From positions 3,348,001 to 3,412,000 of the forward strand of contig NZ_CP129971.1 in assembly GCF_030503855.1 (NCBI RefSeq): DNA of 64,000 bases. The letters run 5' to 3'. Within the stretch, counting starts at the first letter, position 1, and each line of letters begins with the position of its first letter. Shown here in pieces: positions 30,545 to 38,418 of the stretch. Position numbers and translations under genes: made by a program. Under the pieces are notes generated by a model. The model did not search any database, was not told the DNA's origin, and saw only the letters and a list, made by a program, of their open reading frames with translations. The stretch comes from Marivirga salinae (GTDB taxonomy: Bacteria; Bacteroidota; Bacteroidia; Cytophagales; Cyclobacteriaceae).

Positions 30545-32011
30545 TTATTCAATGGTTGCTGCGTAATTCTCACCATCAAATGTTAAGGTTACAGTATAAG
30601 TACCTGCAGCATCAACACTTAAATTATCGCCACCAGCATTTAATGCAGTTGGATCACCACCTAAGTTGAAATCCCAACTATCACCAGCTCTAAATTTATA
30701 CTCTCCAGTGAACTCTCCTGTTAAAGTGTAAGTTGTTACACCTTCTACAAAACCATCAGTTGTCATATCCACATCTGCATCCCAACTTGCTGAAGGAGAT
30801 CCTTCACCTATTACTCCCCAACCTGTGGCAGTCATAGTAGAAATCCATGTTCCACCTTCATCCGCAGTAGTCAATGTGATATAATATGCTCCTGCAGCCG
30901 GTGCTGCAATATCTGCTCCGTTTACTGCAAGAGTAGCTTCTGAACCATCAGCAGGTAATGTTCCTCCTAAATTAAAAGCCCAATCATCATTCGTTCTGAA
31001 TTTAAACCTTCTTTCGCCATCAACACTTTCTTCACCAAAGTAAACTACACCTACCCACTTATGAACGCCTTCATTTAAACCTACATAATGTAAATTTCTA
31101 TCGGCATCAAAACCATTGGCATTTGCACTTCCGATAATTCCAAATTGGTATTCTGCAGGATCAAAAGTAATTTCAGGAGCATCACCAGTTCTATCCTGAG
31201 AATAGGCGAAACCTCCATCATTTGTAAATGTTATTTCAACGTCATAAATACCCTCATTTTCTGCAGTCATTTCAAAATTACCACCCACATTTCCTGGCTC
31301 AAGATTATCTATAGAACCACCAAAATTAGTAAACATCAAATAACCATTATCTGCACCAAGTCCGCCATCAGGATCTATTCTTCTGTCAATGTTCCAACTA
31401 GAATTAAATCTAAACTTATACCAACCAGTTCTTAAAAGAATGTCTGAACCTGTCCAAGTACCACCATTTTCATCTACAGACCCTGAAAGCGGAGTGTCGT
31501 CATCTCCGTTTGGAGTAGCTGCACCAATCAAACCAACTGATTCAATGTTGAAGATTACAATCTCACCTGTCATTTCATCATATGCGATTTTATATAAACC
31601 TGCTTCAACTGTGAAAGCTTGACCATCGTCTGTAGCATCTGCGACAACATCATAAGTTAATGGAGCATCTTCAGTCCCAGAATTAATAGTTTCTGTTGAA
31701 CCTCCAAAGGTTGCTGAAATTTCACGATCAACTGTTTCAACTATATTATAACTACCAGCAGTTAAGTTGAAATACCCAGTTACAAACCCACTTCTTTCTT
31801 GAGCCCCAAATCCATCTGCCTCTACTTGCTCAGGAGTTAATTGCATTGTAGCTACTGGATTTTCACCCTCAGCTACGAGGTATAACCCATCTGAAACCGT
31901 TAAACCATCCTCATCCACATCAATAGTTGGTTCGTCTTCTTCACATGAGACCATAAACATAGCTGCGGTCAGCAACAATGCTAGGCTCCATAATTTTGTT
32001 AAGTTTTTCAT
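30545..32011 (-). CDS. susE: SusE/SusF-like starch-binding outer-membrane lipoprotein
   Basis: 488 residues. Lipoprotein signal with Cys23 (MFMVSC) followed by EEDEP. At least three tandem SusE/F-type domains: GLIGAATPNGDDDTPL (about 168), FGIIGSANANGFDADRN (about 289) and WGVIGEGSPSASWDAD (about 400), each containing an FKFR/YKFR-W-FNLGG strand that in SusE/SusF carries the starch-binding surface. An N-terminal domain (about 35-160) is related to the DUF5019/SusE leader type. First gene of the operon, which is unusual, since SusE/F normally follow SusC-SusD. Confidence 0.85.
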   Translation of the reverse strand: MKNLTKLWSLALLLTAAMFMVSCEEDEPTIDVDEDGLTVSDGLYLVAEGENPVATMQLTPEQVEADGFGAQERSGFVTGYFNLTAGSYNIVETVDREISATFGGSTETINSGTEDAPLTYDVVADATDDGQAFTVEAGLYKIAYDEMTGEIVIFNIESVGLIGAATPNGDDDTPLSGSVDENGGTWTGSDILLRTGWYKFRFNSSWNIDRRIDPDGGLGADNGYLMFTNFGGSIDNLEPGNVGGNFEMTAENEGIYDVEITFTNDGGFAYSQDRTGDAPEITFDPAEYQFGIIGSANANGFDADRNLHYVGLNEGVHKWVGVVYFGEESVDGERRFKFRTNDDWAFNLGGTLPADGSEATLAVNGADIAAPAAGAYYITLTTADEGGTWISTMTATGWGVIGEGSPSASWDADVDMTTDGFVEGVTTYTLTGEFTGEYKFRAGDSWDFNLGGDPTALNAGGDNLSVDAAGTYTVTLTFDGENYAATIE

Positions 32012-32062
32012 AATTCAATTGTTTAAAGTTTACTTAATGTTTAAGTCATTTAGCCGCATTAT

Positions 32063-32080
32063 TTTAGTTGCGCAACTAAA
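32063..32080. promoter_or_regulatory. 18-bp palindrome upstream of susE-like gene
   Basis: TTTAGTTGCGCAACTAAA is a perfect palindrome 52 bp upstream of the susE ATG. It uses the same TTGC/GCAA half-sites as the LacI operators but in the opposite order around the centre, so it may be a second operator or the site of another dimeric regulator. Confidence 0.5.
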
Positions 32081-32144
32081 TTTTCCATATTTCAAGTTTA
32101 GCGTAAGAATTAGCCTTAAAACAGCATAAAGTAATATTTTTTAC

Positions 32145-32169
32145 CGCAATCGGTTGCGCAATCGTTTGC
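32145..32169. promoter_or_regulatory. Paired LacI-family operators
   Basis: Two imperfect palindromes, CGCAATCGGTTGCG (32145-32158) and GCAATCGTTTGC (32158-32169), with centres 12 bp apart, about one helical turn. Both match the perfect site before the GH31 gene. The neighbouring LacI-family regulator is the obvious binder; the pair may give cooperative binding. Confidence 0.75.
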
Positions 32170-32192
32170 ATTGATTCGTTTTTTTTCTGATG

Positions 32193-32225
32193 TTTGTTGG
32201 AGATCTCTACTTTTGTGGGAATTGT
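32193..32225 (+). promoter_or_regulatory. Promoter of the LacI regulator gene
   Basis: TTTG at 32193-32196 and TACTTTTG at 32218-32225, spaced 21 bp: both elements match the Bacteroidota consensus exactly. The leader would be about 85 nt. The operators end 23 bp upstream of the -33 box. Confidence 0.7.
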
Positions 32226-32316
32226 ATAAATTCTATTCTTATTGACAGGAGAAAATAGTACATTTAAATGATCGGTATGCCTCCAGCCACCTAGATGAAA
32301 CCAAAATTAACAATCA

Positions 32317-33345
32317 ATGAAAAAAGCTAATATTACTATAAAAGACATAGCAAAGGAGTTGGGTGTCTCTCCTTCTACGGTTTCACGCGCGTTAAAAGAC
32401 CATCCTGACATCAGTCAAGAAACAAAAAAACAAATCAACGATTTAGCTCAAAAGCTTAATTACCAACCCAACACGGTTGCTTTAAGTCTAAGGCAAAGTA
32501 AGACCAATACTTTGGGTGTAATCATTCCTGAAATTGCTCATTTTTTCTTTTCTGCAGTCATCAGCGGAATTGAAGATATCGCTCATGATGCCGGATACCA
32601 TGTTATCATTACCCAATCAAATGAATCCTTTGAAAGGGAAGTCATGAATACTAAAGCATTATTCAATTCACGCGTTGACGGGATTCTTATGTCAGTTTCA
32701 AGAGAAACAGAGAATTATGATCATTTACAAAGTTTATTGGATTATGAAATTCCTTTGGTATTTTTTGATCGAATAATCGATTCTCTTAATGCTTGTAAAG
32801 TAATTGTAAATGATGAGCAAGGAGCTTATGAAGCCACTACTCATCTTATTGAGCAAGGATGTTACAGAATAGCCCATTTAGCTGGTCCTCAAAACTTAGC
32901 TATCAGTAAAAACAGACTGAATGGTTATAAAGCAGCCTTGGCTGATAATCGATATATGATTGACGAAAACCTCGTAAAAGTCTGCGGTTTAGGCACTTTT
33001 GAAGAAGCAGAATCCATCACTAATGAAATTTTGGATTATAGATTTCCTCCTGATGCTATTTTCGCCAATAATGATGTGGCCGCATATGGTGCAATGATTG
33101 CCATTAGAAAGAAAAAATTAAGAATCCCTGAAGACATCGCTATTGTTGGCTTCAGCAATTGGCGATTTTCAAGTCTTATTCAACCTGCTTTATCATCCGT
33201 AACTCAACCTGGCTTTAAAATGGGACAAGAAGCTACTAGATTATTAATGAAGCAAATCAATAAAGAGAAAGATGAGGAAAGTATTACTGAAACTATCTCT
33301 TTAAAAACCAATTTGGTGGTGAGGGAGTCTTCAAAGAAGATATAA
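32317..33345 (+). CDS. LacI-family transcriptional regulator of alpha-glucan use
   Basis: 342 residues. N-terminal helix-turn-helix with TIKDIAKELGVSPSTVSRAL (residues 7-26), hinge helix NTVALSLRQSKTNTLGV, then a periplasmic-binding-protein-like effector domain: IPEIAHFFFSAVISGIEDIA, VDGILMSVSRE, HLAGPQNLAISKNRLNGY, DAIFANNDVAAYGAM. The divergent operon is a starch system and the same operator type precedes the GH31 operon, so maltose or maltooligosaccharide is the expected effector (inference). Whether it represses or activates cannot be read from sequence. In Bacteroides, starch use is controlled by the unrelated SusR. Confidence 0.92.
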   Translation: MKKANITIKDIAKELGVSPSTVSRALKDHPDISQETKKQINDLAQKLNYQPNTVALSLRQSKTNTLGVIIPEIAHFFFSAVISGIEDIAHDAGYHVIITQSNESFEREVMNTKALFNSRVDGILMSVSRETENYDHLQSLLDYEIPLVFFDRIIDSLNACKVIVNDEQGAYEATTHLIEQGCYRIAHLAGPQNLAISKNRLNGYKAALADNRYMIDENLVKVCGLGTFEEAESITNEILDYRFPPDAIFANNDVAAYGAMIAIRKKKLRIPEDIAIVGFSNWRFSSLIQPALSSVTQPGFKMGQEATRLLMKQINKEKDEESITETISLKTNLVVRESSKKI

Positions 33346-33913
33346 ACTAGCCTTTTAAAAAAATATTCAGAAATCTATTTGCTCATTAGATAAAGGCAGA
33401 AACTACCACAAATTCTGTTTTGGAAACAAAATAATTTTTAATAAAAACTAAAATTATCTATAAAGATAAATCCTTGCTAATCTATTTATTTTAGAATAAT
33501 CATTTTGTTCCATGCGTCATCCCTTTGAAGAAAGGGATCTATTCCATTGAAACGAAGTTTCAATCCTTATCCTAGAAGTTCCTTGTAGGAATTATATAAT
33601 AGTTCAATTTACTACTTGTGCCTTTCTTAATATTTTAACCTTTGGTTAAAACCATCAGATTCCTGCCTCCCGACTTTCAGTGCGGGACAGGTTACGCAGG
33701 AATGACGCTCTGATTTAAATTTGCATTTAATTTAATGCACTATTTCATTGAATTCAAATCTGTAAAATGCAAAAAACGTTATCCTATTTTATTTTTCTAA
33801 AACTCTGTTCAAAGTAAACATATGAGATACAGGTGGAAATTTGAAGCTAACAATTGAAAATCAATTTAAGCCTAAAAGGCTGACATATCATAAAGTTGGG
33901 TAAAGCCCTATGA
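33346..33913. repeat. 568-bp gene-free gap with a cluster of small hairpins (REP-like)
   Basis: No coding potential seen. At least five hairpins in about 185 bp: ATCCCTTT/AAAGGGAT (33519-33538), ATTGAAAC/GTTTCAAT (33546-33564), AGTTCCT/AGGAATT (33577-33593, one G-U), TTTTAACC/GGTTAAAA (33633-33651) and ATTCCTGC/GCAGGAAT (33659-33703). The last has a 29-nt loop with an inner CTCCCG/CGGGA pairing and the flank GCGTCATTCCTGCG read on the minus strand, a style common in dispersed Bacteroidota intergenic repeats. It separates the convergent LacI and kdsD genes. Confidence 0.6.
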
Positions 33914-34858
33914 TTACAAATCGTAAACCTGTAGAACACCCACACATTTTTGCTTTTCGACCACCAATAGCGTATTGATTTTACGCTCCATCATCATTTC
34001 CTCTGCCTTTTTCAATTTCATCTCTTTATCAATGGAAATAGGTGATTTTGTCATGATATCTTTTGCTTTTAGACTCAAAAATGATTCTTTTTTAGCATTC
34101 ATCCCCCTTCTTAAATCACCATCCGTTATAACGCCAGATAACACTCCATTTTCTTCCACTATGGCTAATCCTAATCTGCCATTTGAAATACTATGAATCA
34201 CCACATCCATATCGCTTTGAGAATCAATTACAGGCAAATCTGATGAACGCATAACATCCTTCACAGTCATTAACAACCTTCTCCCTAATGAACCGCCTGG
34301 GTGAAAAAGTGCAAAATGTTCTGGTTTAAAATCACGCTCTTTCATTAAAGCTACTGCTAATGCATCACCCATAACCAAAGTGGCTGTGGTAGATGAAGTA
34401 GGCGCCAAATCTAGTGGGCAAGCCTCTTGCTCGACATGAACATTTAAATGGAAATGTGTATTCTTAGCCAATGTGGACTCAGGATTGCCACTTACACCTA
34501 TAATTTTGTTGCCATTACGTAAGAAAAAGGGTATAATTTTAAGTAATTCGTCTGTCTCTCCTGAATTTGATATCGCCATTACAATATCATCATCCTGAAT
34601 TAAACCTAAATCACCATGATATGCCTCTCCCGGATGAAGAAAGTAACTTGGTGTACCTGTACTTGAAAAAGTAGCCGCAATTTTTTTTCCTATAATACCG
34701 GATTTACCCATGCCAGTGACAATAAGCTTGCCTTTACTTTCCATAATGGCATGTACTGCTTGCTCAAAGTCGGGTGTAAGAAGTCCCTCTAATTCTTTAA
34801 TAGACCTAGCTTCTATAGCGATTGTTTCTTTGGCTGATTCTAAAATCCGACTCATCAA
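33914..34858 (-). CDS. kdsD: Arabinose-5-phosphate isomerase (KpsF/GutQ/KdsD)
   Basis: 314 residues. N-terminal SIS domain (about 35-170) with GMGKSGIIGKKIAATFSSTG, SNSGETDELL and the APTSSTTATLVMGDALA stretch; two C-terminal CBS domains (VKDVMRSSDLPVID... and AKDIMTKSPISIDKE). It interconverts ribulose-5-phosphate and arabinose-5-phosphate, the first step of KDO synthesis for lipopolysaccharide. Its ATG overlaps the kdsA stop by 4 nt, so the pair is translationally coupled. Confidence 0.95.
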   Translation of the reverse strand: MMSRILESAKETIAIEARSIKELEGLLTPDFEQAVHAIMESKGKLIVTGMGKSGIIGKKIAATFSSTGTPSYFLHPGEAYHGDLGLIQDDDIVMAISNSGETDELLKIIPFFLRNGNKIIGVSGNPESTLAKNTHFHLNVHVEQEACPLDLAPTSSTTATLVMGDALAVALMKERDFKPEHFALFHPGGSLGRRLLMTVKDVMRSSDLPVIDSQSDMDVVIHSISNGRLGLAIVEENGVLSGVITDGDLRRGMNAKKESFLSLKAKDIMTKSPISIDKEMKLKKAEEMMMERKINTLLVVEKQKCVGVLQVYDL

Positions 34859-35640
34859 ATTAATTTTTTAATTAAATCTCTTAAATCCTTTAAATACAAT
34901 TGGTTAGGCCCATCACTCCAGGCTTCATCAGGATTAGGATGGGTTTCTATGAAATAACCATTTGCTCCAAATGCTTTTGCTGCCAAAGCCATACCAGGGA
35001 CAAACTCTCTATTTCCTCCAGTTTTCCCTCCTGCTCCACCAGGTCTTTGCACGGAATGGGTACAATCCATTATAACAGGAAATCCATGTTGCAACATATC
35101 TGGGATATTTCTAAAATCCACCACCAAGTTGTTATAGCCATACATATTTCCCCTTTCGGTTAGCAACACTTGTTTGTTTCCCGCTTGCACCACTTTTTGG
35201 CATGGATAAAGCATATCTTCTCCTGATAAAAATTGCGCTTTTTTAATGTTTACAATCTTACCCGTTTCTGCAGCAGCTAATAATAAATCAGTCTGGCGAC
35301 ATAAAAAGGCTGGAATCTGCATAATATCGACCACATCTTCTAATAGTTTAGGTTGATAAGATTCGTGTACATCCGTGGTAACTGAGAGATCATAAGCAGT
35401 TTTAATCTCTTGTAACCATTCTTTCCCTTCCTCTAGTCCTGGCCCACGCTTGGCGGAAGCAGAGGTTCTATTAGCTTTATCAAATGAGGATTTGAAAATA
35501 ATTTCAACATCCAACTCATTTTTGATTGCAACCAATTCTTTAGCAACAGTATGCAGTAAATCCATGCTTTCCATCACACAGGGTCCTACAATGAAAAAAG
35601 GTTTATCTGAAGTTATTTTTTGATATAATTCTTTCGACAT
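34855..35640 (-). CDS. kdsA: 3-deoxy-8-phosphooctulonate synthase
   Basis: 261 residues, slightly short of E. coli KdsA (284). It condenses phosphoenolpyruvate with arabinose-5-phosphate to give KDO-8-phosphate. Motifs: FIVGPCVMES, FKSSFDKANRTS, RGPGLEEG, TDVHE, IQIPAFLCRQTDLL-like QIPAFLCRQTDLLLA, NIKKAQFLSG, TERGNMYGYNNLVVD, MDCTHSVQRPGG, FIETHPNPDEAWSDGPN. The lysine/aspartate pattern with NIKKAQF and a Cys in GPC suggests the metal-dependent or independent subtype cannot be decided by eye. Directly upstream of kdsD. Confidence 0.95.
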   Translation of the reverse strand: MSKELYQKITSDKPFFIVGPCVMESMDLLHTVAKELVAIKNELDVEIIFKSSFDKANRTSASAKRGPGLEEGKEWLQEIKTAYDLSVTTDVHESYQPKLLEDVVDIMQIPAFLCRQTDLLLAAAETGKIVNIKKAQFLSGEDMLYPCQKVVQAGNKQVLLTERGNMYGYNNLVVDFRNIPDMLQHGFPVIMDCTHSVQRPGGAGGKTGGNREFVPGMALAAKAFGANGYFIETHPNPDEAWSDGPNQLYLKDLRDLIKKLI

Positions 35641-35944
35641 GTTTTTAATTAAATAAAGGTTTACCCCTAATCAGTAATTGTGATTGCAAAGTTGCTATTT
35701 TAAATTTCAAAACAGAAATAAATGATTTGCTATCCTTTAAAAAAAACTCAAAACTACTATAATCCATAGTAAAACTAAGCTAAAAACCTCTGCAACATCT
35801 TTAAATAGATATATTTAATAAAGTATTAATACAAATCATTAAATTGCAAACGTAACCGCAATCGATTGCGCTAATTTTATGTTATAATGAATATTGTTCA
35901 ATTTTAATATTCAATAGATTAGCAGTTCTTAAAAGGAAATACAG
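35641..35944. other. Divergent gap between kdsA and the GH31 operon
   Basis: 304 bp without a gene. It contains one LacI-type operator (35857-35870) and a TAATTTTA (35872-35879) which could be the -7 box; if so, the operator sits in the promoter spacer, the position expected for repression. Nothing else is seen. Confidence 0.5.
35857..35870. promoter_or_regulatory. LacI-family operator before the GH31 operon
   Basis: CGCAATCGATTGCG, a perfect 14-bp palindrome 74 bp upstream of the GH31 ATG. It is the ideal version of the two sites at 32145-32169, so both arms of the locus are probably controlled by the LacI regulator at 32317-33345. Confidence 0.8.
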
Positions 35945-38377
35945 ATGATTAGTTCACAAACCATAAATAAATCAAACCTTAACCTTCACTGTGGGAAAAT
36001 TGAAAAGTATAAGCGTAATGCTTATGGCATTGCAGGTAAAACCGAAAATGCATATTTCAGGATTTCTGTGGTTCAAAAAGGTATTTTTAAAATTCATTTA
36101 AGTCTTACAGAAGCCTTTGATAATCATTCTTATGCCGTAATTTCTAAACCGGTAGGAATTGATTTTTCTATTATAGACACAAATGGTCATTTAGAACTTA
36201 AAACCGAGGCGCTAACACTTGAAATTAAAAAAGATCCCTTTACGGTAATTTTCAAGGATAACGATGGAAATATCATCAATGAAGATGATCATGCATTGGG
36301 AACTTCTTGGTTGGGTGAACAAGTAACTACTTATAAAAAACTTCAAGAAGACGAAAGATTTATTGGTTTGGGAGAAAAAACAGGTCCATTGGATAGAAAA
36401 GGAACGGGTTACCAAAACTGGAATACCGACCATTTCGGATATCCGCCTGACAGTGACCCTTTATATTGCACCACACCTTTTTATATAGGAATCCACCAAG
36501 GACTTTCTTACGGAATTTACTTAGACAATTCTCATAAAACACATTTTAACTTTGGTGCCTCAAACAGAAGATTCTCTAGTTTTTCTGCCGATCAGGGTGA
36601 TATGGCCTATTATTTCATCCACGAAAAAAATATAGAGGAAATTATCAGTTCTTATACTGATTTAACTGGTAGAATGGAACTCCCTCCTATTTGGAGTTTA
36701 GGGTACCAGCAATGCCGATACAGTTACAAACCGGACAAAGAAGTATTAAGCATAGCCAAATTCTTCAGGGAAAAAGAAATTCCTGCTGATGTGATTGTAT
36801 TGGATATTCATCACATGGAGCAATACAAAATCTTCACTTGGGATGGAAAAGATTTCCCTAATCCAAAGCAAATGATTAATAAGCTGGAGGAAATGGGGTT
36901 CAAAGTAGTGGTAATTTGTGACCCGGGAATCAAAATTGAAGAAGGCTATGAAGCTTATGATTCTGGTAAAAAAGAAGATGTGTTCATTAAATATCCTGAT
37001 GGAGAATATTATGAAGGAGAAGTTTGGCCGGGATGGTGCCACTTTCCTGATTTCACTAAACCAACTGTTAGAAATTGGTGGCAAGAAAAATTGAAAGCCT
37101 ATACTGATTTAGGAATATTGGGTTTATGGAATGATATGAACGAAATTGCGACTTGGGGTCAATATTTACCAGACTTAATGGAATTTGATTATGAAGGAGA
37201 AAAAGCCTCAACCCGTAAAGCAAGAAATGTTTACGGAATGCAAATGGCAAGAAGCACTTACGAAGGTGCTAAACAAAATTCTCCTAATAAAAGAGTTTTT
37301 AATTTAACTAGAGCGGGTTTCTCTGGTATCCAAAGATATGCTGCCGTTTGGACGGGAGATAATGTTGCAGATGATGAGCATATGCTTTTGGGAGTGCGAT
37401 TAGTCAACAGTTTAGGTTTGGCTGGAGTAGCCTTTTCAGGATATGATATAGGCGGATTTGCAGGAGATGCTGACAGTCAACTATTCGCCAGATGGATTTC
37501 AATTGGTGCTTTCGCTCCTTTCTTTAGAGGTCATAGTATGATCAATAGCCGAGATTCAGAACCTTGGGCTTATGGGGAGGAAGTGGAAGAAATTTCCAGA
37601 AATTATATCAACCTGCGTTATAAAATGATGCCTTATATATATTCTGCATTCTATAAAGCGCATGAAAAAGGAATACCTGTTGCAAGAAGTTTAGCAATCT
37701 ATTATCCACACGACCCTAAGATTTATCATTCATTATATGAAAATCAATATCTATTTGGTCCTGATATAATGGTAGCACCAGTCGCTAGTAAAATAAATTT
37801 AGCTAAAGTGTATTTTCCTGAAGGCGAATGGTACGATTTATTTGACGATACTTTTTATAGAGGAAATCAGGAAGTAATAGTGGAATGTCCTATTGAAAGA
37901 TTACCAGTTTTTGTACGGGCTTCTGCAATTATACCAATGCAGGATAAGTTAGAAAACTTGAGCCAAAACCACAATGATTGTCTTCATTTGCATATTTATG
38001 GCGGAAAGCAAGTGAATCAATGTGAATATTATGAAGATGACGGTGACTCCTTCAATCATGTAGATGGTGAATATTATAAAAGAATAATAGATTTCGATCC
38101 TGAAAATAGAACACTAACTATTAACCCAAAAGAAGGAACTTTCAATACGCAATACCAGAAAGTAAAATTATTCTTTCATGGCTTTGAAGGTAAAATAAAT
38201 GGTAAAATCCAGGTTAACCAACAAACTATACCGTTGGAAAAAACAGACTTTAATTTTATAGATCAAATTTCCAATTTTGATCCATTACCAGAAAATGAAA
38301 GAATCAATTTAAAAGTAGATGATTTACCAAATGCCATCTTCAACTTAGACGATGACAAAATTGAGATCAAATGGTAA
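35945..38377 (+). CDS. GH31 alpha-glucosidase
   Basis: 810 residues. N-terminal beta-sandwich and galactose-mutarotase-like domain (to about 240), catalytic barrel with the nucleophile Asp in GLWNDMNEIATW (about 395-406) and the acid Asp in AAVWTGDNVADDEHM, GFAGDADSQLFARW, then C-terminal beta domains (VYFPEGEWYDLFDD, LPVFVRASAIIPMQ). It removes terminal alpha-glucose from maltooligosaccharides. No signal peptide is seen (MISSQTINKS), so it is probably cytoplasmic and acts after uptake. First of a three-gene operon with GH13 and MFS genes. Confidence 0.93.
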   Translation: MISSQTINKSNLNLHCGKIEKYKRNAYGIAGKTENAYFRISVVQKGIFKIHLSLTEAFDNHSYAVISKPVGIDFSIIDTNGHLELKTEALTLEIKKDPFTVIFKDNDGNIINEDDHALGTSWLGEQVTTYKKLQEDERFIGLGEKTGPLDRKGTGYQNWNTDHFGYPPDSDPLYCTTPFYIGIHQGLSYGIYLDNSHKTHFNFGASNRRFSSFSADQGDMAYYFIHEKNIEEIISSYTDLTGRMELPPIWSLGYQQCRYSYKPDKEVLSIAKFFREKEIPADVIVLDIHHMEQYKIFTWDGKDFPNPKQMINKLEEMGFKVVVICDPGIKIEEGYEAYDSGKKEDVFIKYPDGEYYEGEVWPGWCHFPDFTKPTVRNWWQEKLKAYTDLGILGLWNDMNEIATWGQYLPDLMEFDYEGEKASTRKARNVYGMQMARSTYEGAKQNSPNKRVFNLTRAGFSGIQRYAAVWTGDNVADDEHMLLGVRLVNSLGLAGVAFSGYDIGGFAGDADSQLFARWISIGAFAPFFRGHSMINSRDSEPWAYGEEVEEISRNYINLRYKMMPYIYSAFYKAHEKGIPVARSLAIYYPHDPKIYHSLYENQYLFGPDIMVAPVASKINLAKVYFPEGEWYDLFDDTFYRGNQEVIVECPIERLPVFVRASAIIPMQDKLENLSQNHNDCLHLHIYGGKQVNQCEYYEDDGDSFNHVDGEYYKRIIDFDPENRTLTINPKEGTFNTQYQKVKLFFHGFEGKINGKIQVNQQTIPLEKTDFNFIDQISNFDPLPENERINLKVDDLPNAIFNLDDDKIEIKW

Positions 38378-38418
38378 TCACACAATTTTTTTACCTTTTA
38401 TTAAGTTTCCAATAGTAT

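Larger units (their letters stand above)
32012..32316. promoter_or_regulatory. Divergent control region, susE operon and LacI gene
   Basis: 305 bp without a gene. It holds an 18-bp palindrome (32063-32080), two abutting LacI-type sites (32145-32169) and the LacI promoter (32193-32225). The susE promoter is not resolved by eye; no full TTTG/TAnnTTTG pair is seen on the minus strand. Confidence 0.7.
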
